Shown here in pieces: positions 34,158 to 43,611 of a stretch of DNA of 64,000 bases. The number at the start of each line of letters is the position of its first letter. The first letter of the stretch is position 1. Below the pieces are notes generated by a model, which ran no database searches, was not told the origin of the DNA, and was given only the letters and a program-made list of their open reading frames with translations. The stretch lies in contig JAEXGT010000052.1 of assembly GCA_023450615.1 (NCBI GenBank), positions 1 to 64,000 on the forward strand, given 5' to 3'. Both the position numbers and the translations under genes were made by a program. The stretch is from Pseudomonadota bacterium. GTDB taxonomy: Bacteria; Pseudomonadota; Alphaproteobacteria; Rhizobiales; Beijerinckiaceae.

Positions 34158-36143
34158 TCATCGCCCACGCCTCGTGAGATGCCAGATCAGGTAGGGAACA
34201 CCGATCAGGGCCGCCACGAGACCGGCGGGCAGCTGGAAGGGAAAGATGACGATGCGGCCGAGCCAATCGGCCAGAACCATGAGGATGGCGCCGATCAGGC
34301 CTGCGCCGATCAATTGCTCGAAGGCGCGGCGGAGGCCGAGTGCGCGTGCCAGATGCGGGCCGACGAGACCGGCGAATGTGAGCGGGCCGATGGCCAGAAC
34401 GGAAGCGGCGGTGAGAAGCGCCGTCAATGCCATGAGGGCAAGGCGCGTGAATCTCAGGTCGACGCCGAGCTCTCGGGCGGTTTCCTCGCCGAGAGGAAGA
34501 ATGTCGAGAACGCGTGAGAAGAGCGGCGCGGCCAGGAGCAGCGGCAGCGCAATCGCCAGCGTCGTCCATACGGTCGTTGCATCCGCTTTGTAGGTCGAGC
34601 CCGCGAGCCATGCGAGAAGTTGCGCCGCGCGCGGATCGCCCAGCGCGATGAAGCTGATGATGATCGCATCGAGAAACGCGCTCAGCGCAATGCCCGTGAG
34701 CAGCAATTGATCCGGCGCGGAGCGGGAGCGGATGCCGCGCCAGAGGAGCAGGGCGAGCACCGAGAATGCGCCTGCAAAGCTCATGGCCATCTGCAGGCCG
34801 CGTCCCGGCGCTGTGCTGATCACCATGCTCACGAGAATGCCGATGGCGACGCCGGTTCCGATACCGAGAACCTCGGGGCTCGCCACCGGATTGCGGGTCA
34901 GTCGCTGAAGAAGAACGCCCGCCATGCCGAGCATCGCGCCGCCGAGCAGCGCGACACTCACCCGCGGCGCGCGCCATTCCGCGAGAGCGGACAGCATCTC
35001 GCCATCGGCAATGGACCACCCTTGTGCGGAGCGCCCGACCATGATGCCGACGATGGTTGCAGCCAGAAGAGCCGCGATGAGAAGAGGGAAGAGACGTGCG
35101 GACCTCGCCGATGCCGCCGGAGCGATGAAATCCGGAGCGAGATCGGTGCTCGAAGACTTCAGCTGCGGGAGCAGCCACAGGAGAAGAGGTGCGCCGAGCA
35201 GGGCCGTCACGGCGCCTGTGGGCAGGAAGTCCGAGAAGCTGCCGCTGGAGGCCTGGGCTGCCTGATCGACGAGTACCAGAAGGCCCGCGCCCATGATGGG
35301 CGCGACCACGAGACGTTCCTGAAAGCGCCGTGCGCCCGTCAGCCGCGCGATCTGGGGCGCCGCCAATCCGATGAAACCGATGACGCCGACGGAGGAAGTG
35401 ACGAAGGCGGTGAGCAGAACCGCGATGAAGAGGGCCGCGATGCGAAGCGCGCGCAAGGATACGCCGAGCGCGCTCGCGCTTTCGTCGCTGAGCGTGAGCA
35501 CGACGAGGGGACGCGCAAGGAGCGCGGTAGCAAGGACGCAGGCCAGGAGGCGCGGCAGCAGATAGGTCACGACGGACCAATCCTGCTGCGCCAGAGATCC
35601 GGCGCCCCAGATGTAGAGCGACGAGATGTATTCCTGATTCAGCAGTTTCAGCGCGACGACGAGGGAGCCGCAGAACAGGCTCATGACGAGGCCCGCCAGG
35701 ATCAGCGTGAGAGACGAGAACCCGCGCGCCGAGGAGACGGCGAAGATGAGCCCTGTGACGAGCAGTGCACCGGCGACCGCCACGAATTCGCGGCCCGCGC
35801 CGAGCAGGAAGGGCGCCCATATGGTCGCCATCACCAGCGCAAGCTGCGCGCCCGCTTCGACCCCGAGCGTGGTGGGAGAGGCGAGGGGATTGCGCAGAAC
35901 ATGCTGGAAGATCGTGCTCGCGAGTCCTAGCGCCGCGCCGCACAGCACAGCCGTCACAAGGCGCGGCAGGGAGCTGTAGTGGAACAGAAGTTGCTGCGTA
36001 TCCTCAAGGGAGGGATGGAACGACGCCTGGGGCCACAGGGCGAACGGCAGCTGGTTGCCCAGCCGGAGGATCGCCCACACCAAGGCAAGGGCTGCAAGGC
36101 CCGTTGCCCATGCGATCGAGCGGGATGCCGGATCAGCCCGCAT
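34158..36143 (-). CDS. fhuB: Ferric-hydroxamate ABC transporter permease FhuB, double-length
   Basis: A 661-residue permease made of two fused FecCD domains, each with about ten membrane helices; each half has the LAGLVMSLFCGSL or LTGIALSAFLDAI helix and a GFIGLAAPQIARL or FAGLVGPHLARAL loop that contacts the ATPase. This two-in-one form is the hallmark of FhuB, as in E. coli (660 residues). It passes ferric siderophore from FhuD into the cytoplasm. Its start overlaps the end of fhuD by 11 bases. Confidence 0.94.
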   Translation of the reverse strand: MRADPASRSIAWATGLAALALVWAILRLGNQLPFALWPQASFHPSLEDTQQLLFHYSSLPRLVTAVLCGAALGLASTIFQHVLRNPLASPTTLGVEAGAQLALVMATIWAPFLLGAGREFVAVAGALLVTGLIFAVSSARGFSSLTLILAGLVMSLFCGSLVVALKLLNQEYISSLYIWGAGSLAQQDWSVVTYLLPRLLACVLATALLARPLVVLTLSDESASALGVSLRALRIAALFIAVLLTAFVTSSVGVIGFIGLAAPQIARLTGARRFQERLVVAPIMGAGLLVLVDQAAQASSGSFSDFLPTGAVTALLGAPLLLWLLPQLKSSSTDLAPDFIAPAASARSARLFPLLIAALLAATIVGIMVGRSAQGWSIADGEMLSALAEWRAPRVSVALLGGAMLGMAGVLLQRLTRNPVASPEVLGIGTGVAIGILVSMVISTAPGRGLQMAMSFAGAFSVLALLLWRGIRSRSAPDQLLLTGIALSAFLDAIIISFIALGDPRAAQLLAWLAGSTYKADATTVWTTLAIALPLLLAAPLFSRVLDILPLGEETARELGVDLRFTRLALMALTALLTAASVLAIGPLTFAGLVGPHLARALGLRRAFEQLIGAGLIGAILMVLADWLGRIVIFPFQLPAGLVAALIGVPYLIWHLTRRGR

Positions 36144-37026
36144 GGCCGCTCTCCCTGGCGAGCAGCGTTCGCGTCAGATCGCGCGCAAACCGTTGCGCGG
36201 TGGAAACGTCGCCGAAGGCCCAGGCCGTCTGAAGCGTTCTCACGCGCCCTGCGCGCACGAACGGCAGGCTCCGCCACAATCCTTCGCTCGATGTGTTCAA
36301 AGGCGCATCGGGCGGAATGGGCGCAATCGCAAGAAGCTCCGCATCGGAATAGGGGGCAAGCTCGTGGATGCCGACGAGCGTGAAGCCCCAGAAATTCACC
36401 GGGCGGTCCCACGCGTTGCGCAGACCCAATCGGTCGAGCACGTTGCCGAAGAGACTATCAGCGCCATAAATGCGCGTGTGGCGGCCATCCATGAAGCCTG
36501 CCAGGAGAAGAGGCGGGATCGCGCGCCCGTTAAGGCTCTCCCTTGCTGCGGCGAAGGTTGCCTCCGCCTCCGCGATGACGGCTTCCGCGCGGGCCTCGGC
36601 GCGCAGCTCGCGGGCGATCTCGCGCAGCACCTGCATCGAGCGGTTCAGGGGCTTTCCGTCCGGCGTATAGGTCGCGTAGGAGTGCGTCGGGGCGATGCGC
36701 TCAAGCAGAGGGCGAACGCTTTCGCTGAACGGCGTCGTGAGAATCAGATCTGGCTTGAGGGCGGCGAGAATCTCGAGATTCGGCTCCGTGCGAAGGCCGA
36801 CATCCTGAACGCCGGAAGGAATCGGAAAATCGTCGGCCCAGCGGCGATAAAGATCGATTTCCGCCATGCCTGCCGGCGCGATGCCGAGCGAGAGCACGGA
36901 TGTGGTCAGGCCCCAATCGAGAATCGCCACGCGCGGATGCGCTTTTTGGGCGTCCTGCGCGACGGCGGGCGCCATCGGCAGCAGGAAACCGGCAAGGCAT
37001 TCACGACGATTGAGGCCCTTTCTCAT
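36133..37026 (-). CDS. fhuD: Iron-siderophore ABC transporter binding protein FhuD
   Basis: A 297-residue periplasmic binding protein of the FhuD/BtuF class III fold: two lobes joined by a long helix, with conserved patches LDWGLTTSVLSLG and LKPDLILTTPF. The leader (MRKGLNRRECLAGFLLP) has paired arginines and could use the Tat pathway. It captures ferric hydroxamate-type siderophores for FhuB. The start overlaps the fhuC stop as ATGA and its end overlaps fhuB, so translation is coupled along the operon. Confidence 0.92.
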   Translation of the reverse strand: MRKGLNRRECLAGFLLPMAPAVAQDAQKAHPRVAILDWGLTTSVLSLGIAPAGMAEIDLYRRWADDFPIPSGVQDVGLRTEPNLEILAALKPDLILTTPFSESVRPLLERIAPTHSYATYTPDGKPLNRSMQVLREIARELRAEARAEAVIAEAEATFAAARESLNGRAIPPLLLAGFMDGRHTRIYGADSLFGNVLDRLGLRNAWDRPVNFWGFTLVGIHELAPYSDAELLAIAPIPPDAPLNTSSEGLWRSLPFVRAGRVRTLQTAWAFGDVSTAQRFARDLTRTLLARESGHAG

Positions 37027-37856
37027 CGGGCGAATCCGATCGGTGCGTCGGATGCCGGATGGCGGATCACTTCCATGGGAATGCCGTAGACCATTTCGAG
37101 CACGTCGCTGCGCATGAGGTCGTCGGGTTTTCCCTGAATGCGGATATGCCCCTTCTGGAGAGCGATCAGCTCGTCGCAGAAGCGGGCCGCCATGTTGATG
37201 TCGTGAAGGATCGCGACGACGCCGAGATTGCGGTTGCGGCTCAACTCGCGCAGGAGGCGCAGAACCTCGATCTGATGCGCGAGGTCGAGAGCGGATGTGG
37301 GCTCGTCGAGAAGAATGAAGCTGCTATCCTGCGCCACCAGCATGGCGATCCACGCGCGCTGGCGCTCGCCGCCGGACAGGGTGTCCACGAGACGGTCGGC
37401 AAGTTCCTCCAGTTGAGCGAGCCGCATGGCTTCCAGAACCCGCAGATGATCCTGTGCCGAGATACGGCCCAACGGTCCGTGCCACGGATAACGCCCGAAC
37501 CTGACGAGTTCGCGAACGGTCAGGCCGGTGGTGGCGGGCGTCTGCTGCGGCAGATAGGCGACATGGCGCGCGAAGGCCCGCGCGCCGTATTCGTCAATAG
37601 CTGTTCCGGCATAGCGGACCGCGCCGCAGCTCGGCTGAGCCTGACGGCCCAGGAGCTTGAGCAGCGTGGACTTGCCCGATCCGTTGTGCCCGATGATCCC
37701 GTAGACACATCCCCGCTTCAAGGAGAGAGACGTGGGCGCGAGGAGCGTATGCCCGTCGATGGAAAGGCTCGCGCCTTCCATCTCGAAGACAGGATCGGCC
37801 CGCCCCGAGGAATCGGAGCGGGCCGCATTTTCGTTATGCCGGAGCAGGCCTTGCAT
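37023..37856 (-). CDS. fhuC: Iron-siderophore ABC transporter ATPase FhuC
   Basis: A 277-residue ATPase with Walker A GHNGSGKS (56-63), signature LSGGERQR (160-167), Walker B ILLDEPTS (181-188) and a switch histidine in LHDINM. It powers FhuB. The ATG at 37856 shares one base with the stop of the receptor gene (TGATG), which decides this start over the GTG codons just upstream. Codon use is like the neighbours. Confidence 0.93.
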   Translation of the reverse strand: MQGLLRHNENAARSDSSGRADPVFEMEGASLSIDGHTLLAPTSLSLKRGCVYGIIGHNGSGKSTLLKLLGRQAQPSCGAVRYAGTAIDEYGARAFARHVAYLPQQTPATTGLTVRELVRFGRYPWHGPLGRISAQDHLRVLEAMRLAQLEELADRLVDTLSGGERQRAWIAMLVAQDSSFILLDEPTSALDLAHQIEVLRLLRELSRNRNLGVVAILHDINMAARFCDELIALQKGHIRIQGKPDDLMRSDVLEMVYGIPMEVIRHPASDAPIGFAR

Positions 37857-40054
37857 CACCACTTGTAGCTCGCGCTGAGCGTCGCCTTGCGGCGGTCGCC
37901 GTAGAAGCAGGCCGCAGCGGAGGAGCAGGAGCCGACATAGACCTCGTCGAACAGGTTCGACACGTTCAGCGCGACGCGCCAGTTGTCCTTCTCATAGTGG
38001 AGGGCCGCGTCGGCCAGCGTGTAGCTCGGCACGATCAGGGTGTTCGCGACATCCGCATAAGACTCACCGACGAAGCGAACGCCCGCACCCACGCCGAAGC
38101 CCTTGAAGGAGCCGTTCTGCACCGTGTAGTCGAGCCACAGGGAGCCGAAGCTCTCAGGCGTTCCCGTCGGCACCAGACCGATATTGGCGGGGTTGAGGTC
38201 CTTGGTCGTTTCAAGATCGTAGATCGTGTAGGCGCCGACGAGGTTGAGGCCTTCCATCAGGTTGGCAGTGACCGCAAACTCGACGCCACGCGAACGCACC
38301 TCGCCGGTCTGAACCTGGAAGAGAGCATTGCTGGGATCGGCCGTGAGCACGTTCTGGCGCTTCAGGTCGAACAGGGCGACGGTGAAGAAGCTGTTCATGC
38401 CGACAGGCTGGTACTTGAGGCCGACCTCGACCTGCTCGCCCGTCTCCGGATCGAGCGGACGACCGGTGGCGAAGTTGGTGCCGATCTGCGGATCGAAGGA
38501 ACGCGAATAGCTCACGTAAGGCGCAAGCCCGATATCGGTGTTGTAGATGAGGCCCGCGCGACCGCTGAACTTGCTGTCGTTGCCCTCATAGCTCGATGCG
38601 GGGAAGAGATCGTTCGTGTTGTCCGTGTTCACCCAATCGTGGCGTCCGCTCAGCACCAGGGTGAAGCGGTCGAACTTTATCTGATCCTGCACATAGGCGC
38701 CGACCTGCGTCTGGGTGGTGTTGCTGACGTTGTAGCGCGACGTCGTCGGTGTGGCGGGAAGATAGACAGGATTCAACAGATTGAGCGGGGGGCCGAACTC
38801 GAAGCCCTGCTCGTCGTCGAGGCTGTAGCGCTTGTAGTCGAGGCCGAACAGCATGGTGTGCTGGAGCGGACCGGTCGCGAACCTGGCTTCAGCCTGGTTG
38901 TCGACCGTGAAGAGATCGACACGCGGCTTCGTGACGAAGTTGAAGCGGGTCAGCAACGCCTCGTCGGCTGTCGGAGGAGCGGCATAGCCGCCGCCGTAGA
39001 GCGTGGCGAAATCGATGGTGAGATGGTTGTAGCGCAGGTTCTGACGCACCGTCCAAGTCTCGTTGAAGCGATGCTCGAACTGATAGCCGATCATCGCCTG
39101 TTCGCGCTCGAAGGTGTCGAAGCCGGGATTGCTGGTGAACAGCTTCGTGGGAATGCGCCCGAACGGAGCCGGAATGACGGTGCCTTCATAAGGCAGGAAG
39201 TTCTGGCCGTTCGTCTTGTCCTTCTGGTACGAGCCGAGGATCGTCAGCGTCGTATCCTGATTGGGCTTCCAGGTCAGGCTCGGCGCGATGAAGGCGCGGT
39301 TGTCCTCCGTGTGTTCGACCTGGGTGTCGCCAACGCGGCCGAGGCCGACGACGCGGTAGAAGAACTGGCTTCCGTCGCCGTTGAGCGCGACAGGGCCGCC
39401 GAGATCGAATGCGCCGTAGACATTGCCGAAGTTGTTGACGCCCATCGTGACTTCACGGAACGGCGTCATCGGCGGTTCCTTGCTGATGGCGTTGACGAGG
39501 CCGCCGGGATTGCCGCCGCCGTAGAGAACGGAAGACGGGCCGCGCAGGATCTCGATGCGCTCAAGGCCGTAAGGCTCGAGCTTGAACGTCGCGAAGGCGG
39601 TCGAGAAAAGCTGCAGGGAGTCGAGATAATAGCCGGTCGTCTGAGCGGGGAAGCCGCGGATCAGGAACCAGTCGTTGCGCGGATCGGCGCCGAAGGATTC
39701 CGAGCGGATTCCGGGAGAATAGCGGGTCGCCTCCACCACTGACTGCGCGCCCTGGTCCTCGATCTGCTCCCGTCCGACGACGGAGACGGATTGAGGCGTC
39801 TCGATGAGGGACGCGTCGGTCTTGCTGCCGCTCGTCGTCTGCGTGGCGACATAGCCGTTCACGGGGCCTGTGCCGCTCTCGCGCTGCTCGGTGACGGTCA
39901 CTGTTTCGAGCTGGATGGCTCCATTGGCCTGAGGCGCGTTCTGCGCATGAGCTGCCTGCGCCGCGAGCACGAGCCCGCCGAGCGCCGTCGTCGCGAGGAG
40001 CCCCCACAGCCCAGCCCGGCGGAACGACATTCCTGTTGCGTCCTGATTGTTCAT
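37856..40054 (-). CDS. fhuA: TonB-dependent siderophore receptor (FhuA/FoxA type)
   Basis: A 732-residue outer-membrane receptor: signal peptide (cleavage near AHAQ, residue 38), a TonB box-like segment ETVTVTEQ (50-57), the plug domain (SLIETPQSVSVVGREQ and EILRGPSSVLYGGGNPGGLVN), and a 22-strand barrel ending in an aromatic residue (SYKW). It binds and imports a ferric siderophore; the coupled fhuC/fhuD/fhuB point to hydroxamates but the ligand is not proven. It is the first gene of the fhu transcript; GAGGA lies upstream of the ATG. Confidence 0.93.
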   Translation of the reverse strand: MNNQDATGMSFRRAGLWGLLATTALGGLVLAAQAAHAQNAPQANGAIQLETVTVTEQRESGTGPVNGYVATQTTSGSKTDASLIETPQSVSVVGREQIEDQGAQSVVEATRYSPGIRSESFGADPRNDWFLIRGFPAQTTGYYLDSLQLFSTAFATFKLEPYGLERIEILRGPSSVLYGGGNPGGLVNAISKEPPMTPFREVTMGVNNFGNVYGAFDLGGPVALNGDGSQFFYRVVGLGRVGDTQVEHTEDNRAFIAPSLTWKPNQDTTLTILGSYQKDKTNGQNFLPYEGTVIPAPFGRIPTKLFTSNPGFDTFEREQAMIGYQFEHRFNETWTVRQNLRYNHLTIDFATLYGGGYAAPPTADEALLTRFNFVTKPRVDLFTVDNQAEARFATGPLQHTMLFGLDYKRYSLDDEQGFEFGPPLNLLNPVYLPATPTTSRYNVSNTTQTQVGAYVQDQIKFDRFTLVLSGRHDWVNTDNTNDLFPASSYEGNDSKFSGRAGLIYNTDIGLAPYVSYSRSFDPQIGTNFATGRPLDPETGEQVEVGLKYQPVGMNSFFTVALFDLKRQNVLTADPSNALFQVQTGEVRSRGVEFAVTANLMEGLNLVGAYTIYDLETTKDLNPANIGLVPTGTPESFGSLWLDYTVQNGSFKGFGVGAGVRFVGESYADVANTLIVPSYTLADAALHYEKDNWRVALNVSNLFDEVYVGSCSSAAACFYGDRRKATLSASYKW

Positions 40055-40170
40055 TTCTAGTCCTCACCGGCAGGGATCAAGGTCCCGCCCGCTTTTCATA
40101 TGATGGGAGATTGCCTCTCCCTGTTTGTTGCCTCTGGCGCGCCAAGCCCGGTTTTGAGCGCAGGAAACTC

Positions 40171-41067
40171 CTATCTGCGAAGGGTGAATTGCAGAGGGAC
40201 TGAGAAGGTGAACTGCTGCTGCGGAAGTGAAGCCGGTGCAGCCGGAAGCGATGAACCCGGACGCGCGGCAGCCAAGGCGGCAGCATCGAGAGAAGCATCA
40301 CCCGCGCTTCGGACGAGGGAAGCGCTCAGAATTTGGCCGGAACGATCCATCGAGAAGCGCACGGTTGCGACTCCCGTGATGCCTTGGCTGCGCGCCTGAT
40401 CGGGATAGCGGAGGCGGCTGCGTAGCGATGCAGCGAGACTCGACACATAGCGGTTGAGCACGTTCGGATCGGCTGAGGCTGCTGAGCCCTGCATGTTCTG
40501 GCGAGAGGCCGAGGCCTGTCCCTGGCTGGCGTTCGACGGCGGCGGCGCGCGCTCGGCGACAGCACGGCGCGGCTTGGGTTCGGGCTTGCGCTCTTCCTTC
40601 TTCGGAGCAGGCTTTACCGGTTTCGGCTTGGGCTTCTCTTCCAGGGGCTGAGCAATGACAGCCTCCTCAGGATCGATAGCGGGCACCGCTTCGGGAGCCA
40701 TCGTTTCCTCGACGGGAACCGCCTCGACCTCGGTGGCTTCCGTCATCTCAAGCGGGACTTCCTCCGTCAGTTCTTCGACGGGCAGAGTTTCTGTCGGGGG
40801 GTCCAGAGGCTGCGGTTCGACTTCAATGGGAGGAGATTCGACTGCCTGGACTTGCGCAGGCGCAACCGACACGGCCTCTTCCATGGCGGGCGCGAAATCG
40901 ATGGTGATCTCCTGCTCGCCCGGCGGGCTCAATGAATCCTGCGCCTGCCACAGAGCCACGGCCACCAGCGCACCTACATGAAGTGCAAGCGCCACGAGGA
41001 AAGCCAGGCCTATACGGCCCGGCTCCTGCATCGGCGGCGAACTCTGGTATGTGCTCTGAGCGGACAT
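40171..41067 (-). CDS. tonB: TonB energy transducer
   Basis: A 298-residue protein with one N-terminal membrane helix (IGLAFLVALALHVGALVAVAL, including the essential-type histidine), a long Pro/Glu then Pro/Lys-rich spacer (about 60-175) that spans the periplasm, and a TonB C-terminal domain (RYPDQARSQGITGVATVRF) that grips receptors. It passes proton-motive energy from ExbB-ExbD to the receptor. It lies 16 bases after exbD in the motor operon. The ATG at 41067 is clear. Confidence 0.92.
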   Translation of the reverse strand: MSAQSTYQSSPPMQEPGRIGLAFLVALALHVGALVAVALWQAQDSLSPPGEQEITIDFAPAMEEAVSVAPAQVQAVESPPIEVEPQPLDPPTETLPVEELTEEVPLEMTEATEVEAVPVEETMAPEAVPAIDPEEAVIAQPLEEKPKPKPVKPAPKKEERKPEPKPRRAVAERAPPPSNASQGQASASRQNMQGSAASADPNVLNRYVSSLAASLRSRLRYPDQARSQGITGVATVRFSMDRSGQILSASLVRSAGDASLDAAALAAARPGSSLPAAPASLPQQQFTFSVPLQFTLRR

Positions 41068-41083
41068 GGGAACGGTTGAAGCT

Positions 41084-41527
41084 TTAAGGGGTCGAGCCGC
41101 TGGGCGCTTGTGCGATCAGCGATACTTTGCTGAAGCCCGCTGCGTTGATCTGGCCCATGATCTCGATGACGCGTCCGTAAGGCACGGTCTTGTCTCCGCG
41201 CACCAGCACGACCTGCGCGGGATCGGCGCTCGCCAATTCCTTCAGGCGCGGCATGACAGCCTCGGGAGCCAGCTGCTCCTTGTCGAGGAAGGGCTGGCCC
41301 TGGCTGTCGATGGTGACGACGACGGGCTGCTTCGGCTGCGAGACTTTCGGCGCGGCAGTCTTCGGAAGCTGCACGGGCACGCCGACCGTCATGAGGGGCG
41401 CTGCGACCATGAAGATGATGAGCAGCACGAGCATCACGTCGACGAGCGGCGTGACGTTGATCTCGGACAGCGGCGCTGCGCCGAATTCGTCGTCGGATTC
41501 CGATGAGCGGATTGGCCCCATGCCCAT
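41084..41527 (-). CDS. exbD: Biopolymer transport protein ExbD
   Basis: A 147-residue protein with one membrane helix near the N-terminus (NVTPLVDVMLVLLIIFMVA) containing the proton-pathway aspartate in PLVDVML, and a periplasmic domain after it. With ExbB it forms the proton-driven motor that energises TonB. Its start shares one base with the exbB stop (TAATG), so the two are translationally coupled. Confidence 0.94.
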   Translation of the reverse strand: MGMGPIRSSESDDEFGAAPLSEINVTPLVDVMLVLLIIFMVAAPLMTVGVPVQLPKTAAPKVSQPKQPVVVTIDSQGQPFLDKEQLAPEAVMPRLKELASADPAQVVLVRGDKTVPYGRVIEIMGQINAAGFSKVSLIAQAPSGSTP

Positions 41528-42225
41528 TATTCAGCGGCCTCCGACCGAATGTGGAGCTTGCGGTCGCGCGCGAGACGATCGCCGAAGGCGGTGATGCCCG
41601 ATGCGAAGGCTTGCTGGAGGCGTCCGAGATCGGTGGAGAGCTTGTTGTAGCCGATCACGGCCGGGATCGCCGCGACGAGGCCGATGGCGGTCGCGAACAA
41701 GGCCTCTGCGATGCCGGGAGCGACGACGGACAGGCTGGTGTCCTGGCTCGATGCGATGGCCGAGAACGAGTTCATGATGCCCCACACCGTGCCGAACAGG
41801 CCGATGAAGGGAGCAGCCGAACCGGTGGTCGCCAGAAAGGCGAGGCCGACCTGGAGCTGACGCAGATCCACGGACAACGTGGCGCGCATGGCACGCTCGA
41901 TGCGCTCGCGGCGCTCCGCGCGGCTTTCCGACGGATCCTGATCGCGCCACGCTTCATAACCCGACGCCACGATGCGCCCGGAGGTTCCCGGCATCTGCGG
42001 GTCGAGCCTCTCGCCGGCGCGTGCAGCACGCTCGAAGGCGCGGGCCTGACGGCGGATGGCCCTGATGCGCAGCAGCTTGTCCAGAATGATGGTCCAGCAT
42101 CCCACGGATGCCAGCACGAGCAGGATCATCACTCCTTTGACGATGGGATCGGCCTGAAGGAAGAGACCGAGGAACGAAAGGTCATGCGCGGAGGCGGCGG
42201 GTGCGGCGGCGGCAATCGGTTCCAT
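41527..42225 (-). CDS. exbB: Biopolymer transport protein ExbB
   Basis: A 232-residue MotA/TolQ/ExbB-family protein with three membrane helices: one at about 29-48 and two after residue 130 (FIGLFGTVWGIMNSF and ATAIGLVAAIPAVIGYN). The cytoplasmic loop is between helix 1 and 2. It forms the pentameric ring of the TonB motor. It follows a small exported protein gene by nine bases, in the order hypothetical-exbB-exbD-tonB. Confidence 0.94.
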   Translation of the reverse strand: MEPIAAAAPAASAHDLSFLGLFLQADPIVKGVMILLVLASVGCWTIILDKLLRIRAIRRQARAFERAARAGERLDPQMPGTSGRIVASGYEAWRDQDPSESRAERRERIERAMRATLSVDLRQLQVGLAFLATTGSAAPFIGLFGTVWGIMNSFSAIASSQDTSLSVVAPGIAEALFATAIGLVAAIPAVIGYNKLSTDLGRLQQAFASGITAFGDRLARDRKLHIRSEAAE

Positions 42226-42234
42226 GACTCTACC

Positions 42235-42693
42235 TTATTTGGCGAAGGGAACGGTTTCGACTTTCGAGGCCGTCTCGATGACGGCCAGGCATTCCTCTCG
42301 CGAGGCGGCTGCGCCTTCGCAGGCCACGACATCGTTGAGGAGGATGCTCCCGAGCTGCTGGCAGCTCAGGCCCGGGAAGTCGAAAAGCTTGATGAGGGTC
42401 TTGCGGGCAGGCACGGGGCCGACTTCAACGGCCAGGCGCTTGGCGGCGACGCCGTCCCTGTCGAGCGCGAACAGGTCGAGCTTCATAGAGCGCCAGGCTT
42501 CCTGCTGGCGATTGTCGATCAGGAAATAAGTGCGGCAGTTCTCGCCGGAAGCTTCGATTTTGTTCAGCTCGACGCGCAGGGCGGTGGCTTTCGAAGCCTC
42601 CTGTGCGACAGCCATGGCGCCGAAGAGGATCGTGGAGGCGCAGGCCGCGGTTGCGATGACGGACTTCACGGCTTTCCACTTGGTTCGGCGCAT
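42235..42693 (-). CDS. Small exported protein at the head of the exbB-exbD-tonB operon
   Basis: A 152-residue protein with a signal peptide (AVAQEA, cleavage near residue 30) and three conserved-looking cysteines in the mature part (NCRTYF, GLSCQQL, EECLAV plus VACEG). No domain is recognised with certainty. It is read with exbB nine bases later, so it should act in the periplasm with the TonB motor or iron uptake. The ATG at 42693 has AGGGAG at good distance; ATG 42699 is two codons earlier. Confidence 0.7.
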   Translation of the reverse strand: MRRTKWKAVKSVIATAACASTILFGAMAVAQEASKATALRVELNKIEASGENCRTYFLIDNRQQEAWRSMKLDLFALDRDGVAAKRLAVEVGPVPARKTLIKLFDFPGLSCQQLGSILLNDVVACEGAAASREECLAVIETASKVETVPFAK

Positions 42694-42924
42694 GGACATT
42701 TTCTCCCTGTGCCGACGAGCATTCGTGGAGGCGGCATATGCGCAGTCTCCAACGCCTCGAAAGGCGCTTTCACAGATGTCGACGGCAGTTTCGATCAATC
42801 ACCCGCGGCCTGATGAACATCAGGAGGCGATGTTCAGGAAATATCTGAAAGAAGTAAGATGGATCAAGGGGTTAGGATAAGATCAGATCGATTCTAAAAT
42901 AGGCCCTACTGCTTTGAGTTTGGG

Positions 42925-42943
42925 GTTAGAATCGCTTCTTTAA
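42925..42943. promoter_or_regulatory. Possible Irr/ICE-like iron-control site
   Basis: TTAGAA (42926-42931), four bases, then TTCT (42936-42939) and a following TTAA resemble the TTTAGAA-N-TTCTAAA layout of iron-control elements bound by Irr in Rhizobiales. It lies about 230 bases upstream of the first exbB-operon gene. The right arm is imperfect, so this is a weak candidate. Confidence 0.3.
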
Positions 42944-43138
42944 AAAAACTTCAAACTGTTTTTCTTGCTATTCTACGCCGCATCTTGGGCTCCGATCCGG
43001 ATTTTACCGGCATCTTATGGTCTTGGTAACCTATCGACCCCATGAAAGCAGTGAGGCCAAAGGCTTCGTGCCTTTGTTATGTCATTGCGTCGTCTGTCGC
43101 CTTCATGTGCCAAATAACACTTATGGATCCCGGGCGGT

Positions 43139-43158
43139 GCATTACACATTCGTAATGC
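43139..43158. promoter_or_regulatory. Perfect 7-bp inverted repeat
   Basis: GCATTAC (43139-43145) and GTAATGC (43152-43158) are separated by ACATTC. It lies about 190 bases before the small iron-linked gene at 43347. It could be a dimeric operator or a short hairpin; no regulator can be named. Confidence 0.4.
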
Positions 43159-43346
43159 GACCGTAAGGCCGGAGATGAGCTGGTACGCCTAAGGTCATGG
43201 TGAAGCGGCCCGTTCAGGAAGCTGCCTCTCATGCCTGCGCATTGAAAGTGGATTCCGGTAGTTTTGTGGGTCTGCGTCGCCAAAGTTCAGCTGCGGCGCA
43301 TTTTTCAAATTTTTAATTTTGTATCGAGCCGAGTGGAGCATTGCCG

Positions 43347-43577
43347 ATGATGGTCGAACGTAAACCGCTCAGAGGAGATTTTTCGGGAGATATGTCGCCG
43401 GTCACGATCCATCACCTCAGCGAGATCAAGGATGCGGTGCAGGAACTGAAGCGTTCCATGCCAGATAGCGCGCTGGCCCATCTCGCCGAGCGGAAGATCA
43501 GAATGATGGAAAGCAAGGCCGGAGAGAACTTGGGTTCCGGCAAGGACCATCTGCGCATGGCGGCTCGCAACCGCTGA
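43347..43577 (+). CDS. Small hypothetical protein upstream of the DUF2218 gene
   Basis: A 76-residue soluble protein beginning MMVERKPLRGDFSGD, mostly helical, with no recognised domain. GGAG lies eight bases before the ATG at 43347. It sits 34 bases before the DUF2218 gene on the same strand, so they are likely co-transcribed and linked to iron supply by context only. Confidence 0.6.
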   Translation: MMVERKPLRGDFSGDMSPVTIHHLSEIKDAVQELKRSMPDSALAHLAERKIRMMESKAGENLGSGKDHLRMAARNR

Positions 43578-43611
43578 GCCGCGCATCGCAAAAAAGAGTG
43601 AAGGTCGAAGA

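Larger units (their letters stand above)
42694..43346. other. AT-rich 653-base gene-free region between divergent iron-linked operons
   Basis: It holds the promoters of the exbB operon (minus) and of the small-protein/DUF2218 pair (plus). Visible structure: a hairpin CCTGAT/ATCAGG at 42809-42824, a lone TTCTAAA at 42892-42898, an Irr-like imperfect palindrome at 42925-42943 and a perfect inverted repeat at 43139-43158. No convincing gene was found. The base composition is much richer in A and T than the flanks. Confidence 0.6.

Noticed and set aside
34123..35943. Alternative minus-strand frame through fhuB
   Set aside because: Arg/Pro-rich out-of-frame translation; the fhuB frame has two complete permease domains.
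37997..39742. 581-residue plus-strand frame opposite the siderophore receptor
   Set aside because: Antisense shadow without ribosome site or domain; the receptor is complete and in frame.
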